A DNA stretch of 36,403 nt from an uncultured Lachnospiraceae bacterium (GCA_910587765.1 CAJUNR010000042.1:1-36403), one strand, 5' to 3'; positions 1 through 9,928 are shown, counted from the first letter of the stretch. Notes: generated by a model not told the origin, from the sequence alone. Made by a program: numbers and translations.

Positions 1-68
1 ACGAATCACACCGACCCCTGTTGGGAACTATCTATTTTCCGACGGCCCCTTTTACTATGGTGAAATAT

Positions 69-707
69 ATGCTTACAAAAGATGATTTATTGACAATGGA
101 TACTCGTCCTCATATAAATGATGTATCACTACAATTATATAAAGATTTTTGTAACGATGTTCTTTTTAAAAGAAGGTTTCACTATTATTTTACAGATGGA
201 ACAGATATTATTGTAGAATGCCGTGAATGGGGCGTATATCATATGCTGTCAATACAGCATATAGATTATAATATTCAAAAAGATCAATTTTTTAATTATA
301 TTGATTCTGGATTATCTTTTAAAGATTTCACCATAAATAATGCTATTAAATCACGGTTCCGAACACAAAAAGAACGAATAACTATGTTTTCGTGTGTATA
401 TTGCACATTACGATACGGGAGAATATTTTATATTCCAAATAGAATAGTTGAGAATACAACAAAAGTTAAAGCAGATTATTTAATATATAGGCAAATAGAT
501 ACCAAAGGTATGAATTTAGGTATAAGATATGAGGATGGTTGTTTCGTTCCTTTAACAATATTGATTTCAAAACCAATATATTTAGAAAAATATATAAATA
601 ATTCTAATCAGAAAATAGTTTCCAAATTATTAATAACAGAAAAAGAAACAGAGAAAATAATTGAAAATATAATTTATACCGACGAGTTTATTTTACACAC
701 CAACTAA
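69..707 (+). CDS. possible PBECR4-like phage nuclease-fold protein
   Basis: This protein of about 212 residues lies directly upstream of the distal tail gene. Its pattern resembles my memory of the PBECR4 family (phage Barnase-EndoU-ColicinE5/D-RelE-like nuclease fold): a DGTDIIVECREWG strand, a YHMLSIQHID segment, IFYIP, and a KGMNLGIRYEDG-CFVPLTILI core. No catalytic residues can be assigned by eye, so nuclease activity is unproven. I chose the ATG at 69 because a GGTGA ribosome site ends five bases before it. ATG 57 and TTG 21 are in frame, and the frame is open to the left edge, so the gene may start outside the window. It is AT-rich like the other phage genes. It has its own terminator right at its stop codon, so it behaves like a moron (cargo) gene. 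An unknown tail accessory protein is the alternative. Confidence 0.55.
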   Translation: MLTKDDLLTMDTRPHINDVSLQLYKDFCNDVLFKRRFHYYFTDGTDIIVECREWGVYHMLSIQHIDYNIQKDQFFNYIDSGLSFKDFTINNAIKSRFRTQKERITMFSCVYCTLRYGRIFYIPNRIVENTTKVKADYLIYRQIDTKGMNLGIRYEDGCFVPLTILISKPIYLEKYINNSNQKIVSKLLITEKETEKIIENIIYTDEFILHTN

Positions 708-734
708 GATCAGTTGTTTAACTGGTCTTTTTTT
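706..734 (+). terminator. intrinsic terminator after the PBECR-like gene
   Basis: A 10-bp stem (AAGATCAGTT / AACTGGTCTT, one G-U pair) with a GTTT loop is followed by seven T. It starts inside the stop codon of the upstream gene and ends 35 bases before the distal tail start. Confidence 0.85.
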
Positions 735-768
735 ATTGCAAAAAATACAAAGAAAGGAGAATGAGGAA

Positions 769-1635
769 ATGTCTTTTTTAAATGCACACTCTTTTGTATT
801 TGATGGAATAAGCAGTGATAATTTTAATCTTTCTGTTTGTTGGGTAGATAAAGGAATAGATGTGTCGACAAATGGATTGAAAAAATCTCTTCAAAAAAGT
901 GGATTAAATAATTCGAGATACATTTCAAATGTATATGGATCATCTGTTGATGAAAATATTTCTTTTACTTTTGATATAACCAAAAAGAATTTCCTACCAT
1001 TTACAAAAGAAGAATCAATAGAAATAAATGCATGGCTGACACAATCAGACACGCCAAAACTGCTCCATTTTAATGACTATGAAGTCCCATCTATTTACTA
1101 CTATGCTGTATGCACAAATATTGATGACATTATAATTAATGGCAGAAGTGCAAAAACAGTCACTTTTGAAACAAACTCTCCTTTCGGATTTATGTCAGAA
1201 ATAACAAAAAAATATATAGTAGAAGGATCAGCTACAATTACGATTGATAATTTATCTGATACGAAGGATGGTATATATTATCCAGAAATAAAATTAGCAA
1301 CAAAAAATACAGTTACTATCGAGAATGATACAGAACACAGATCTGTTACTATTACTCCTTCCGATATAGAGAAAGATGAAGATAATAATTATGTAATATT
1401 AATAAATAACAGAACAAATGTTATAAAAGATATGAATGGAAAGCTTATTCCATTTAGCAAACTTGGATGGGGACCTGATTACAAAAGCGAGATAATTTCT
1501 ACAGGCGAAGCAGATAAATATATTGATTATATTTACTGGTTTAGACTTATAAAGAATGTAAATAAAATTTCAATACATGGTGACTGCACTATAGAATTTA
1601 AATATAGATTTCCAAGAAAGGTGGGATGTGTATAA
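769..1635 (+). CDS. siphophage distal tail (Dit-like) protein
   Basis: The 288-residue product looks like a phage distal tail protein of the siphovirus Dit type, which forms the hub joining the tail tube to the baseplate. The N-terminus (MSFLNAHSFVFDGISSDNF) matches the typical Dit opening, in which a strand is followed by a short 'F-dG-sS-dF' segment. The rest is beta-rich and contains a central FETNSPFGF segment. I chose ATG 769 because AAAGGAG lies nine bases upstream; the frame opens at TTG 736 but no ribosome site supports that. The stop overlaps the next start as TAATG, so the two are translationally coupled. Position between cargo gene and tail-associated gene fits the usual Dit-Tal order. 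AT-rich codon use matches the rest of the phage block. Confidence 0.85.
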   Translation: MSFLNAHSFVFDGISSDNFNLSVCWVDKGIDVSTNGLKKSLQKSGLNNSRYISNVYGSSVDENISFTFDITKKNFLPFTKEESIEINAWLTQSDTPKLLHFNDYEVPSIYYYAVCTNIDDIIINGRSAKTVTFETNSPFGFMSEITKKYIVEGSATITIDNLSDTKDGIYYPEIKLATKNTVTIENDTEHRSVTITPSDIEKDEDNNYVILINNRTNVIKDMNGKLIPFSKLGWGPDYKSEIISTGEADKYIDYIYWFRLIKNVNKISIHGDCTIEFKYRFPRKVGCV

Positions 1636-4600
1636 TGGGAAAATTATATCTTTGTAAACCAAATAGAGTTATTCTTGGGTCACTGACAGGATTGATTGAA
1701 GATAGTTGTAGTTTAACAACACATACCGCCGACATCTGGGAGTTGTCATTTGATGTTTACAGATATATAACAGATGAGTACGGAAATTACGTCCAAAGTG
1801 ACTACTATGAAGCCATTGCCCAGAATATGGAACTATACTTGGAAACAGAACAAACATGTGCATTTTTCAGGATAGATTCAAATCCAATTCGTAAAAATGA
1901 TGGTATACAGGAAACCACAAGTGTTACTGCTCATTCAATCGAGTGCGAATTACAGAATAAAATTTTAAATAACTTCAAAGCTAATTGCGGCACGATTGAC
2001 AGCCTTGAATATTTAGCCGCTGGAATCAATAACTATACACAAAAAATTGAAGAATGGGTATCTCTTGTAAATTATGAAAATCATGCACTAAGTTTATTAC
2101 ATATGGCTATTGAAAAATCAGGTGCAACATGGTCAATTGCTGATAATTTGGATACTGAAATTTGTTCAAAGAAATTGACATTTGATATTAATTCACAAGA
2201 TATTTATTCGTTTTTAATGAATGATGTATCAAACGCCGCAAGAGTAATATTTGATTTTGACAGAAAAAATAAAATTATTTCTTTTAAACCAGTTGAAGAG
2301 TTAGGTGAAGACACTGGAATTGTAATAAGCATGAAAAATCTTATGAAAGATTTTGAAATATCTTCTACTTCCAGTGAAAATATAATTACAAAATACACAC
2401 CAAGAGGTGCTAATAATTTAGGTATTGAATATGTGAATTTTGGTGAAGATTATATACTCAATCTTGATTATTTCATGAATGCTACAAATGAATATGGTCA
2501 TTACCAATACGTATCATCTGAGTTACATGACAAATATAAGAACTGGATCAATTTCAGGGACAATGAAAAAATCACTTATGATGGGATTTCTGGCGAACGA
2601 ACCAGACGGGAATGGTATGCTTATTTTACCAAACAATACAATTCTGCTCTCATGTCTAAAAATGAACTTACAAATCGTGTCCCAAATGATGGTTGTAATA
2701 TTGATTATACCACATACAAATATGAAGAATTAGAAGTATCACTAAGAGCATATATGAATGCTGTTGCTTCATTATTAACAATATACAGAAATGAGTATAA
2801 TATACCAGATGGGACGCCTACAGATGAAAATGCTTTAAAGGAAACCGTATATTGGAATGATTACTATGCATATCAATACAAAATAATTCCTTCTGTTAAA
2901 GAAGCCATGAAATTATATTGTGATACTGATGCAAATGGAAACCTTAAAGTAGATGGAAACGGAAATTATATTGTATTGGACGGAGGAAATCCAGCTTATA
3001 ATAAAGGTGATAATATAGTGAAGTCCATCGACAACTGGCTATACGAATGGGAATTATACGGACTTGACGAGTTAGAAGCGAAAAGAAAAGCATGGATTGA
3101 AGTTGCAGTTCTTCTTCGTAAAGATGAATTTTTCAAATCAAATGGAACGCTTCGGACACCAGATGTAAATGGATGGAACGAATTAACTGATACACAAAAA
3201 CAGACCTTTACAGGATATTCTGCATATGTTGCAGCATTAAACAGTTATCTTGATTATTATGCCATATCAGCAAGGTCAAATTCATTAACTGGTACAATTA
3301 CTAATAAAGGTATCTTGCTATTATGTGATGACGCTATTTTAGAAAGAAAAGCCGAAATTGCAGAACAGGAATCTGTACTTAACCAGATTGATGTGAAGAG
3401 AAAAGATTTGGCGGCAAGTGTAAATCTAAAAAGTTATTCTGATAATGATGGAAATAAAATATTCAGTTCAGAAGATTTGCAGATTATTGAATTACTTATA
3501 AAAGAAGCTGCTTTTCAGAATAATAATATTCTAACCACAAATCTTGATGATATTGCTACCACTGTTGATGCACAAGAACTATTATATCAAGATTCTATGA
3601 AACAACTCTATATTGAATCACAGCCACAATATTCGTTCTCCTGCAATATTGATAATCTTTTTCATTTGGATGAGTTTAAACCATTTGCTGATAATTTTAA
3701 ACTAAATAACTATATTTACGTAAATACAGATATTTATAAAGAGTTGATGCAAAAAGTCAGGGTAATTACCATTACATATAACCCACTTATTGTTACAGAA
3801 GATATAGATATCGGGTTTTCTACAATGACAAAATCATTGGAAGGTATGAATGATTTTAAATTTCTGCTAAATGAATGTTATGGTTATTCAGGTTCCTCTT
3901 ATTCCAGCAGTTCAGGCGGCGGTGGAACATATGGAACAAATGATGCAGAAATCCAAATAGCAAATACAATGCTCAATGCTCTTCTATCTACGGAAACTTT
4001 TGGTACTTCTGTTTCTAATGTTATTCTTGATACAATGTCGGCTAACAAAGGGGAGTTTCGTAGATTATTTGCAAACAGCGGTGCTTTTTATGGTTTGGAA
4101 ACTGGGGAATTAAAAGTAAGTGGGCAAAGTCTTATAGATAAAATTGAATCCTTCAATTATGAAGCAGGAAAAAATGGAAGTAAACTGGAATTATCAGATG
4201 GAACCTTTGAATTTGCTGGAGGCAGATTGAAATGGAATGGAAAAGAACTTACAATTAGTGGATATGCAAATGACACAGATGTAACCAATCTGTCAAATAA
4301 CTTGAATAATCTAAAAACAGGATTAAGCAACGGAACAACTTCCATAAATGGTGGATGTTTAAAAACAGGAAATATTGTTTCACAGAATTACAATATCCCA
4401 TATGGAAAAGGTATATTAGATAATACCACAGGAAGTATTTTATGCCTTAATGATGGGAAATTCAATTTTGGAGGCGGAAAACTGAAATGGGATGGTACCC
4501 ATCTAACTATAGAAGGAAGTGGAAAATTTTCTGGAGAAGTAAATGCCACAAGTGGTAATTTTACAGGAAATGTTAATGCAGATACATTAAATGCAAACAA

Positions 4601-5690
4601 AAGCGGAACTATAGCTGGATGGACTTTTAGCAAAAATGGATTCTATAAAAATTCTCCTATAATTGCTGGATCAAATGGCATGTATCTGGGTGACGATGGA
4701 TTTTCTATAAATGATTATTGCGTAGTTAATCAGAACGGGCTTTATTTTAAATCAAAAAGTTTTATTCCTCCACAATACGATTCCAGCATTTCAACACGAT
4801 TTTGTGACATTAAGCCCGGGCAATACATTAGAGTTTATTTATATAATATGGGAAATATAGAATATTTTGAATTATCATTTAATTATTCTTACCAACCAAC
4901 TAATGGAGATCCAAAAGATGATGAATATAAAATAAGAGGATGGGGTACTAATGGACGTACCACACCAGAAGATAGTGTTATGCAATATGATGGAAATGAT
5001 GTAAAAATATTTTACCAACCTTATTCTGAGATTTTCCCTATGGACTGTGATGAATATGGTATAAATATTCATAAAGTTTATAGCATGGGTCGTAATATAA
5101 ACGGAAGATGGTTTAATAAGGTTCAAATTGGAAAAATTGAAATATGCAATTCTAATGGAGAAGTTTTGCAATCGTATGACGGTGCCAAGACATCTGATTA
5201 TTCTGGCTTTATGATTAATTCATATACAAAGAAAATCTTTTCTGATAACTACTATTTAAGTAATGAAAAATTTATGCATAAATGTGTGTATTCAAGCACG
5301 ACAAGTTCCTCTTCCAACGTATGTATTAGTTTGGATGGCACTTTTCAAAGAAGCACTTCATCTTCAAAAAGATACAAGACTGATATTACTTCTGATATTC
5401 ATAAAGAAAATAATCCAGAAAATCTATATGATATAACCTTATATGAATATAAATACAAGGATTTATATCTTTCACCAACAGATCAAAGATACCAAAAAAA
5501 TATTATTGGTTTTCTTGCAGAAGATGTCTATAAAAAATATCCTATAGCATGTAATCTTGACAAAGATGGAAAACCAGAAATGTGGAATATAAATATACTC
5601 TTTCCCGCAGCATTAAAATTAATTCAAAATCAGCACAAAGAAATAAAACAACTAGAAAAAAGAATGCGCATACTGGAACAGGCAAGTTAG
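1635..5690 (+). CDS. phage tail-associated (Tal-like) protein with C-terminal S74 chaperone
   Basis: The 1351-residue product is a tail-tip protein. Residues 1 to about 290 resemble the prophage tail/Tal hub domain. A long helical middle follows, then a Gly/Ser linker (about 750-765). Next come repeated short beta units of the type LKWNGKELTISG (about 862 and 948) and a collagen-free fibre region. From about residue 1240 there is an intramolecular chaperone of the peptidase S74 type (SSKRYKTDI, then IGFLAEDV), ending in a coiled coil. In this family the chaperone trimerises the fibre and cuts itself off near the conserved Ser; the SSK segment is consistent with that. ATG 1635 is preferred because AAGGTGGG gives good spacing and the codon overlaps the upstream stop; ATG 1626 is the alternative. 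Confidence 0.88.
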   Translation: MGKLYLCKPNRVILGSLTGLIEDSCSLTTHTADIWELSFDVYRYITDEYGNYVQSDYYEAIAQNMELYLETEQTCAFFRIDSNPIRKNDGIQETTSVTAHSIECELQNKILNNFKANCGTIDSLEYLAAGINNYTQKIEEWVSLVNYENHALSLLHMAIEKSGATWSIADNLDTEICSKKLTFDINSQDIYSFLMNDVSNAARVIFDFDRKNKIISFKPVEELGEDTGIVISMKNLMKDFEISSTSSENIITKYTPRGANNLGIEYVNFGEDYILNLDYFMNATNEYGHYQYVSSELHDKYKNWINFRDNEKITYDGISGERTRREWYAYFTKQYNSALMSKNELTNRVPNDGCNIDYTTYKYEELEVSLRAYMNAVASLLTIYRNEYNIPDGTPTDENALKETVYWNDYYAYQYKIIPSVKEAMKLYCDTDANGNLKVDGNGNYIVLDGGNPAYNKGDNIVKSIDNWLYEWELYGLDELEAKRKAWIEVAVLLRKDEFFKSNGTLRTPDVNGWNELTDTQKQTFTGYSAYVAALNSYLDYYAISARSNSLTGTITNKGILLLCDDAILERKAEIAEQESVLNQIDVKRKDLAASVNLKSYSDNDGNKIFSSEDLQIIELLIKEAAFQNNNILTTNLDDIATTVDAQELLYQDSMKQLYIESQPQYSFSCNIDNLFHLDEFKPFADNFKLNNYIYVNTDIYKELMQKVRVITITYNPLIVTEDIDIGFSTMTKSLEGMNDFKFLLNECYGYSGSSYSSSSGGGGTYGTNDAEIQIANTMLNALLSTETFGTSVSNVILDTMSANKGEFRRLFANSGAFYGLETGELKVSGQSLIDKIESFNYEAGKNGSKLELSDGTFEFAGGRLKWNGKELTISGYANDTDVTNLSNNLNNLKTGLSNGTTSINGGCLKTGNIVSQNYNIPYGKGILDNTTGSILCLNDGKFNFGGGKLKWDGTHLTIEGSGKFSGEVNATSGNFTGNVNADTLNANKSGTIAGWTFSKNGFYKNSPIIAGSNGMYLGDDGFSINDYCVVNQNGLYFKSKSFIPPQYDSSISTRFCDIKPGQYIRVYLYNMGNIEYFELSFNYSYQPTNGDPKDDEYKIRGWGTNGRTTPEDSVMQYDGNDVKIFYQPYSEIFPMDCDEYGINIHKVYSMGRNINGRWFNKVQIGKIEICNSNGEVLQSYDGAKTSDYSGFMINSYTKKIFSDNYYLSNEKFMHKCVYSSTTSSSSNVCISLDGTFQRSTSSSKRYKTDITSDIHKENNPENLYDITLYEYKYKDLYLSPTDQRYQKNIIGFLAEDVYKKYPIACNLDKDGKPEMWNINILFPAALKLIQNQHKEIKQLEKRMRILEQAS

Positions 5691-5705
5691 TCCTGTTCCT
5701 TTTTT
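5675..5705 (+). terminator. intrinsic terminator overlapping the tail-associated stop codon
   Basis: An 8-bp stem (GGAACAGG / CCTGTTCC) with a 9-base loop and six T. The stop codon TAG lies in the loop, so terminating ribosomes would cover the hairpin; termination should be strongest when translation is poor. Confidence 0.8.
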
Positions 5706-5718
5706 AAGGAGATCAAAA

Positions 5719-5955
5719 ATGATTGATAAAAAAACAGTCGAAAAACCAATTGAACTTAAAATGGACGAACTCAGAAATAAGATTATTAATAATTGTATAG
5801 AATCTGAACTAAATTTATTTTTCATCAATTTAGTCTTAGAAGGAGTTTATAAAGAAATACAGGCTCAATATATGAATGATGCAAACAATCGTATTCAGGA
5901 ATATAACAAATTTATTGAAACAAATAAAGATGAAGCGCAAAAAGAAGGTGAATAA
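5719..5955 (+). CDS. small helical phage tail-region protein, unknown function
   Basis: The 78-residue product is charged and appears wholly helical, with no signal peptide or membrane segment. It begins eight bases after an AAGGAGA ribosome site. It abuts the start of the fibre gene (TAA then ATG, no gap), so the two are co-translated. Small helical proteins of this size often sit between the tail tip and fibre genes of Firmicutes prophages, where they may be structural or fibre-assembly factors. I do not recognise a family, and the role is not established. Confidence 0.7.
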   Translation: MIDKKTVEKPIELKMDELRNKIINNCIESELNLFFINLVLEGVYKEIQAQYMNDANNRIQEYNKFIETNKDEAQKEGE

Positions 5956-8900
5956 ATGGGATTAATTGAAATAACCAAAGATGTCACTCTCGGATTTTAC
6001 GATGAAATCGGTATTTTAAATATACCTGTAAAACAGTTTGACAACTCTCGGAAAATAAGTATCATGTTGATTGATGACAGCGGGAAAGAATTCTCTATTC
6101 CTGAAGGAATCAACATGAATTTCAAAGCTTTAAAGCCAAACGGTCATCAATTAAATACGAGTAAAGTAATAAATATTAAAGATAATCGGATTCTGTTAAG
6201 TGTTGATCAACGAATAACTGCACTTGCAGGTGTTGTCCAATGTGAATTGATTCTTCATAAAGATGAGAAAAGAATTACCACATCAAAATTTAATTTGATT
6301 GTAGAAAAAGCCGTGCACGATAACAGCCAAATAGAATCTGGGGAAGATTACAAAGATTTACTGGAAGTTATTGAGGAAGCGAGACTTGTCATAAAAGGTT
6401 GTAATCAATTAGTTGATGATCTTCATAACAAATTAGATTCTAATTATTTTGTTTTAACAGAAGAAAAAGGCGTTGCAAATGGAATACCAGTTCTTGATGA
6501 TGATGCAAAGATTCCAATCAACGAATTATACGAAGCTACTACAACAGATAAAGGTATTACTCAATTAAGCGACAGCATAGAAAGTGACTCTACTACTACT
6601 GCCGCTACTTCAAACAGTGTAAAAACTGTAAATGAATTACTAAAAAAAGAAGTAGAACGATCAAAAGATTCTGAGAAGTCTATCACAGAAAATCTAAACA
6701 ATCACACTTCTAATAAAGAAAATCCACACAAGGTAACAAAACAGCAGATCGAATTAGGAAATGTTGACAATACAAGTGATATAAATAAACCTGTCAGCAC
6801 GGCCCAGCAATCTGCAATAGATCTGGCATATGAAAACTCAAATAAATATACAGACTTAAAAATTTCCGAGCTTGTCAATGGTGCTCCATCTACATTGGAT
6901 ACATTGGGTGAAATTGCTGATGCCATGTCAGAAAACAAAAACATTGTTGATGCATTAAACGATGCGGTAGGAACGAAGGCAAATCAAACAGAATTAGATA
7001 CACATACACAAAATAACAATATCCATATCACTCCCCAGGAAAGAACAGAATGGAATGATGCAAAATCTCATGCTGATTCCACACATGCACGTACCGATGC
7101 AACAAAAGTAGAAACATCATCTACTAATGGTAATATTAAAATCAATGGCGTAGAAAGCAATGTCTACACTCATCCAAGTGGAACTAATCCACATGGAACA
7201 ACCAAAGATGATATTGGATTAAATAACGTGCCAAATGTATCAACAAATGATCAAACCCCAACTTATACAGAAGCTACCGCTCTTACAAAAATATCAAGTG
7301 GTGAAAAATTGTCAGTTGCTTTTGGTAAAATTTCCAAAGCAATTTCTGATTTGATAAGTCATATTGCAGACAAAAGTAATCCTCATAAAGTAACAAAAAC
7401 GCAACTTGAATTAGGGAATGTTGAGAACAAGGATTCCGAGACTATTCGTAGTGAATTGACAAAAGATAATATAACGGATGCGTTGGGTTATACTCCGGCA
7501 ATGTCTGCCACTGCATTTCCCGTCACTGGAGTAAAAGGAGATAAAGAAGAAAATTATAGAGAAGGCGAAGTGAATATAACCCCAGAAAACATCGGCGCGC
7601 CTTCATTCAATGAGGCGTGGAGCCTGATAGGTGGGACATTTATACCAGAAAATTCTGATTTAAACAACTATACAGAACCCGGAAATTATTATTGTGCGCT
7701 AAATGTTGTCGTTGCCACGTTGAAAAACTGTCCTGTTGCTGATGCGTTCACGATGAAAGTGATATATGGTAATGGAAATGCTTACAACACACAAATACTT
7801 AGAAATTTTTTCACAGGTAATATTTACTACAGGACTATGGACATGTCAACATTGAAATATCCATCCGAATGGTTGGTGATCAAAAGTGAACGGTCATTAC
7901 TGGCAGATGAGAAGTTTATGAACATTGATGGAAGTTCAAAAATATCGAATCCCGTATCTGATCTAAATAACTTTTTCTGCGGTGTTGGTGTGTTCTCGAG
8001 TCCGACAAATGGTCCGTCATATGACATCATTAATGAAGACTGGAAAATGGTTATTTCTTCTGGAGAACCAAGCACAGGAGTTCAACTTGCAGTGGGATTG
8101 TTTACTGGTAAACAGGCATGGAGATATAGAGCAAGTGGTTCATGGGGTGCGTGGAGTGGAAGTCCTTACACACTGGCATCCGATTTTAGGTATCGTGTCG
8201 GGGAAGGATTTGCTGGATACACAGGTGATGTAAACATTGATACAATCGGTACTGGGTGTTGGTGGATTAATGGATATGGTACGATAAATGGCGATCTGCC
8301 ATTTGGGACAGGCTTACATTATGTGCTGATTTGCATTGGGCATGAAGGAACACCAGCAGTAGGATATGGGAATGCATCATTAAAACAAATAGCGATAAAT
8401 CCATATACAGGAGAACTTAAAGTACGACAAAGAGATAAACCGAGTGATTCTTGGTTGACGTGGAGAACATGGGAGCCATCACAAAATTGTTATTATTATA
8501 CATCCGGAGAAGATTATACGGGAAATACAAACAAGAAAACGTTGAAAACATATTCGTTTGGGCATCACGATGCGCTTTCTTTAGATACAAATGATTGCGG
8601 TTACTGGCAGGCAATGCAGGTTCTCGCATGGGGCGACTATAAATACTATCTTGGAGTTGGTTCCAACGGACGTTTGTTTGGAAGACATGTTCTGTTTTCT
8701 GGTGATACTATTTCGGCTGATTCTGGTTGGAAGGCATTCGCATACAAAACTACCAGAACAATAAATGGTATAAGAGATGACTTGTCAACGAATATAAGCA
8801 ACATGATGACTTTATCAACATTAAGTGGAGATAATACCATTGATCTCACACCAAAATGTGGAAATACTTTTATGGGTAGTTCTACAAATCTGAATGGTTT

Positions 8901-9561
8901 GTCTATGTTTTATATTGATTCTGGTATTGGAAATAAATTGATTGGCTTGTCAGCTAGTTCGTATGATGTAAAAGTAAAAGTTAGTGGAGGTGAAGGCTTT
9001 CAAAATAATGTGAATTTATATTATCGTGGTCAGACTGTTGCAAGTGCATCATTATATGATTATCACTATAGAACTCCATTGTTTGGAAAGGGAGAAACAT
9101 ACGGTATATATCCACATCCAAATGAAAATAACTATTATCTTTGCGATAGACCAATGTCAGATGATTTTTATGGTATTTATACAACTGGTCTTTCTACCAG
9201 TGCACTGGCGAATTCTGTAGACCCTATTTATCTTGGGAACGTCGGATACGCCTATTTAGATGGAAATATTGTTACAGTCCATCGTGTAGGAATACATATT
9301 GAAAAATTGACAATTGCTGCTACAAGTTGGAGAAATTTGTCAGTTCCGTTTAGTGCAAGTTCATATAACAAAACCGGGAACATAATTCCGTTAAAATTAA
9401 CAGGGATATGGAGAAACGGCGTAAATAACACGGCTATAACTAGAGGGATAGCATCTAATTACCTAAGATTTGATGCAAGTAATAATTCTGTAGGCGTATA
9501 TAATTCTGGAAGTAGTGCAGCAACATACTATAACGTTTATATTGAACTTACGTATATATAA
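5956..9561 (+). CDS. BppU-type baseplate/tail fibre protein
   Basis: The 1201-residue product has an N-terminal domain of the BppU (baseplate upper protein) family at about 1-135, which docks receptor-binding parts onto the baseplate. A helical linker follows. Phage fibre repeats come next, with two near-identical NPHKVTK..LELGNV units near residues 253 and 473 and related segments (NNIHIT, NPHGTTKDDIGLNNV) between them. The C-terminal half from about 560 is beta-rich, with Trp/Tyr/Gly-rich repeats such as SDSWLTWRTW. These resemble pyocin-knob-like fibre modules that probably contact the host surface. No reverse transcriptase or template repeat for diversification is visible nearby. It is the last phage gene before host DNA. 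Confidence 0.85.
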   Translation: MGLIEITKDVTLGFYDEIGILNIPVKQFDNSRKISIMLIDDSGKEFSIPEGINMNFKALKPNGHQLNTSKVINIKDNRILLSVDQRITALAGVVQCELILHKDEKRITTSKFNLIVEKAVHDNSQIESGEDYKDLLEVIEEARLVIKGCNQLVDDLHNKLDSNYFVLTEEKGVANGIPVLDDDAKIPINELYEATTTDKGITQLSDSIESDSTTTAATSNSVKTVNELLKKEVERSKDSEKSITENLNNHTSNKENPHKVTKQQIELGNVDNTSDINKPVSTAQQSAIDLAYENSNKYTDLKISELVNGAPSTLDTLGEIADAMSENKNIVDALNDAVGTKANQTELDTHTQNNNIHITPQERTEWNDAKSHADSTHARTDATKVETSSTNGNIKINGVESNVYTHPSGTNPHGTTKDDIGLNNVPNVSTNDQTPTYTEATALTKISSGEKLSVAFGKISKAISDLISHIADKSNPHKVTKTQLELGNVENKDSETIRSELTKDNITDALGYTPAMSATAFPVTGVKGDKEENYREGEVNITPENIGAPSFNEAWSLIGGTFIPENSDLNNYTEPGNYYCALNVVVATLKNCPVADAFTMKVIYGNGNAYNTQILRNFFTGNIYYRTMDMSTLKYPSEWLVIKSERSLLADEKFMNIDGSSKISNPVSDLNNFFCGVGVFSSPTNGPSYDIINEDWKMVISSGEPSTGVQLAVGLFTGKQAWRYRASGSWGAWSGSPYTLASDFRYRVGEGFAGYTGDVNIDTIGTGCWWINGYGTINGDLPFGTGLHYVLICIGHEGTPAVGYGNASLKQIAINPYTGELKVRQRDKPSDSWLTWRTWEPSQNCYYYTSGEDYTGNTNKKTLKTYSFGHHDALSLDTNDCGYWQAMQVLAWGDYKYYLGVGSNGRLFGRHVLFSGDTISADSGWKAFAYKTTRTINGIRDDLSTNISNMMTLSTLSGDNTIDLTPKCGNTFMGSSTNLNGLSMFYIDSGIGNKLIGLSASSYDVKVKVSGGEGFQNNVNLYYRGQTVASASLYDYHYRTPLFGKGETYGIYPHPNENNYYLCDRPMSDDFYGIYTTGLSTSALANSVDPIYLGNVGYAYLDGNIVTVHRVGIHIEKLTIAATSWRNLSVPFSASSYNKTGNIIPLKLTGIWRNGVNNTAITRGIASNYLRFDASNNSVGVYNSGSSAATYYNVYIELTYI

Positions 9562-9690
9562 AAGGCTCAAAAAGCCCATAAACGATTTTTGTATGATATA
9601 CGGAGGGATTAAGCATCTATCGTATAAAAACTGATTCTGAGGCATCTGAGAGCGTCTGAACTATATTATCAATCAATCGATATTACTTAC

Positions 9691-9741
9691 ATAGGGAAAC
9701 CAATCATTAAAGAACGAAAATGATTGATTTCCCTATTTTTT
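9691..9741 (+). terminator. strong terminator at the prophage end
   Basis: An 18-bp inverted repeat (left arm 9691-9708, right arm 9719-9736; one mismatch on this strand, a G-U pair on the other) with a 10-base loop, followed by T residues. It lies 130 bases after the last phage gene and probably ends the tail operon transcript. Confidence 0.8.
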
Positions 9742-9772
9742 ACGATTATGCCATATACAGATGATCTTTTTA

Positions 9773-9815
9773 TTTACGACATTTATTTAATAAGTTTACG
9801 ACAGTGCTTACGACA
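9773..9815. repeat. three iterated TTTACGACA motifs near the phage-host junction
   Basis: TTTACGACA occurs at 9773-9781 and 9795-9803, and TTACGACA at 9808-9815, spaced 22 and about 13 bases apart. They lie in AT-rich non-coding DNA between the last phage terminator and the host rny terminator. Iterated short sites at this position would fit integrase arm-type or excisionase binding sites, but no att core can be identified from one junction. The rest of the 9562-9928 gap holds only the two terminators. Confidence 0.4.
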
Positions 9816-9860
9816 ATCACTTATGATTACACGGTACATAGTGAAATGGCATGGAATAAA

Positions 9861-9911
9861 GAAAGCTTGAAATCCAAACATCTATTGAAAAATATCGGAC
9901 TTTCAAGCTTC
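9861..9911 (-). terminator. intrinsic terminator of rny
   Basis: An inverted repeat around GAAGCTTGAAA / TTTCAAGCTT with a 21-base AT-rich loop lies 18 bases after the rny stop. The - strand continues into a T-rich tract (TTTCTTTATT). Confidence 0.65.
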
Positions 9912-9928
9912 TTATTTTCATTAATAAC

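Noticed and set aside
5956..9561. Diversity-generating retroelement on the fibre gene
   Set aside because: No reverse transcriptase gene and no adenine-biased repeat pair are visible near the fibre 3' end.
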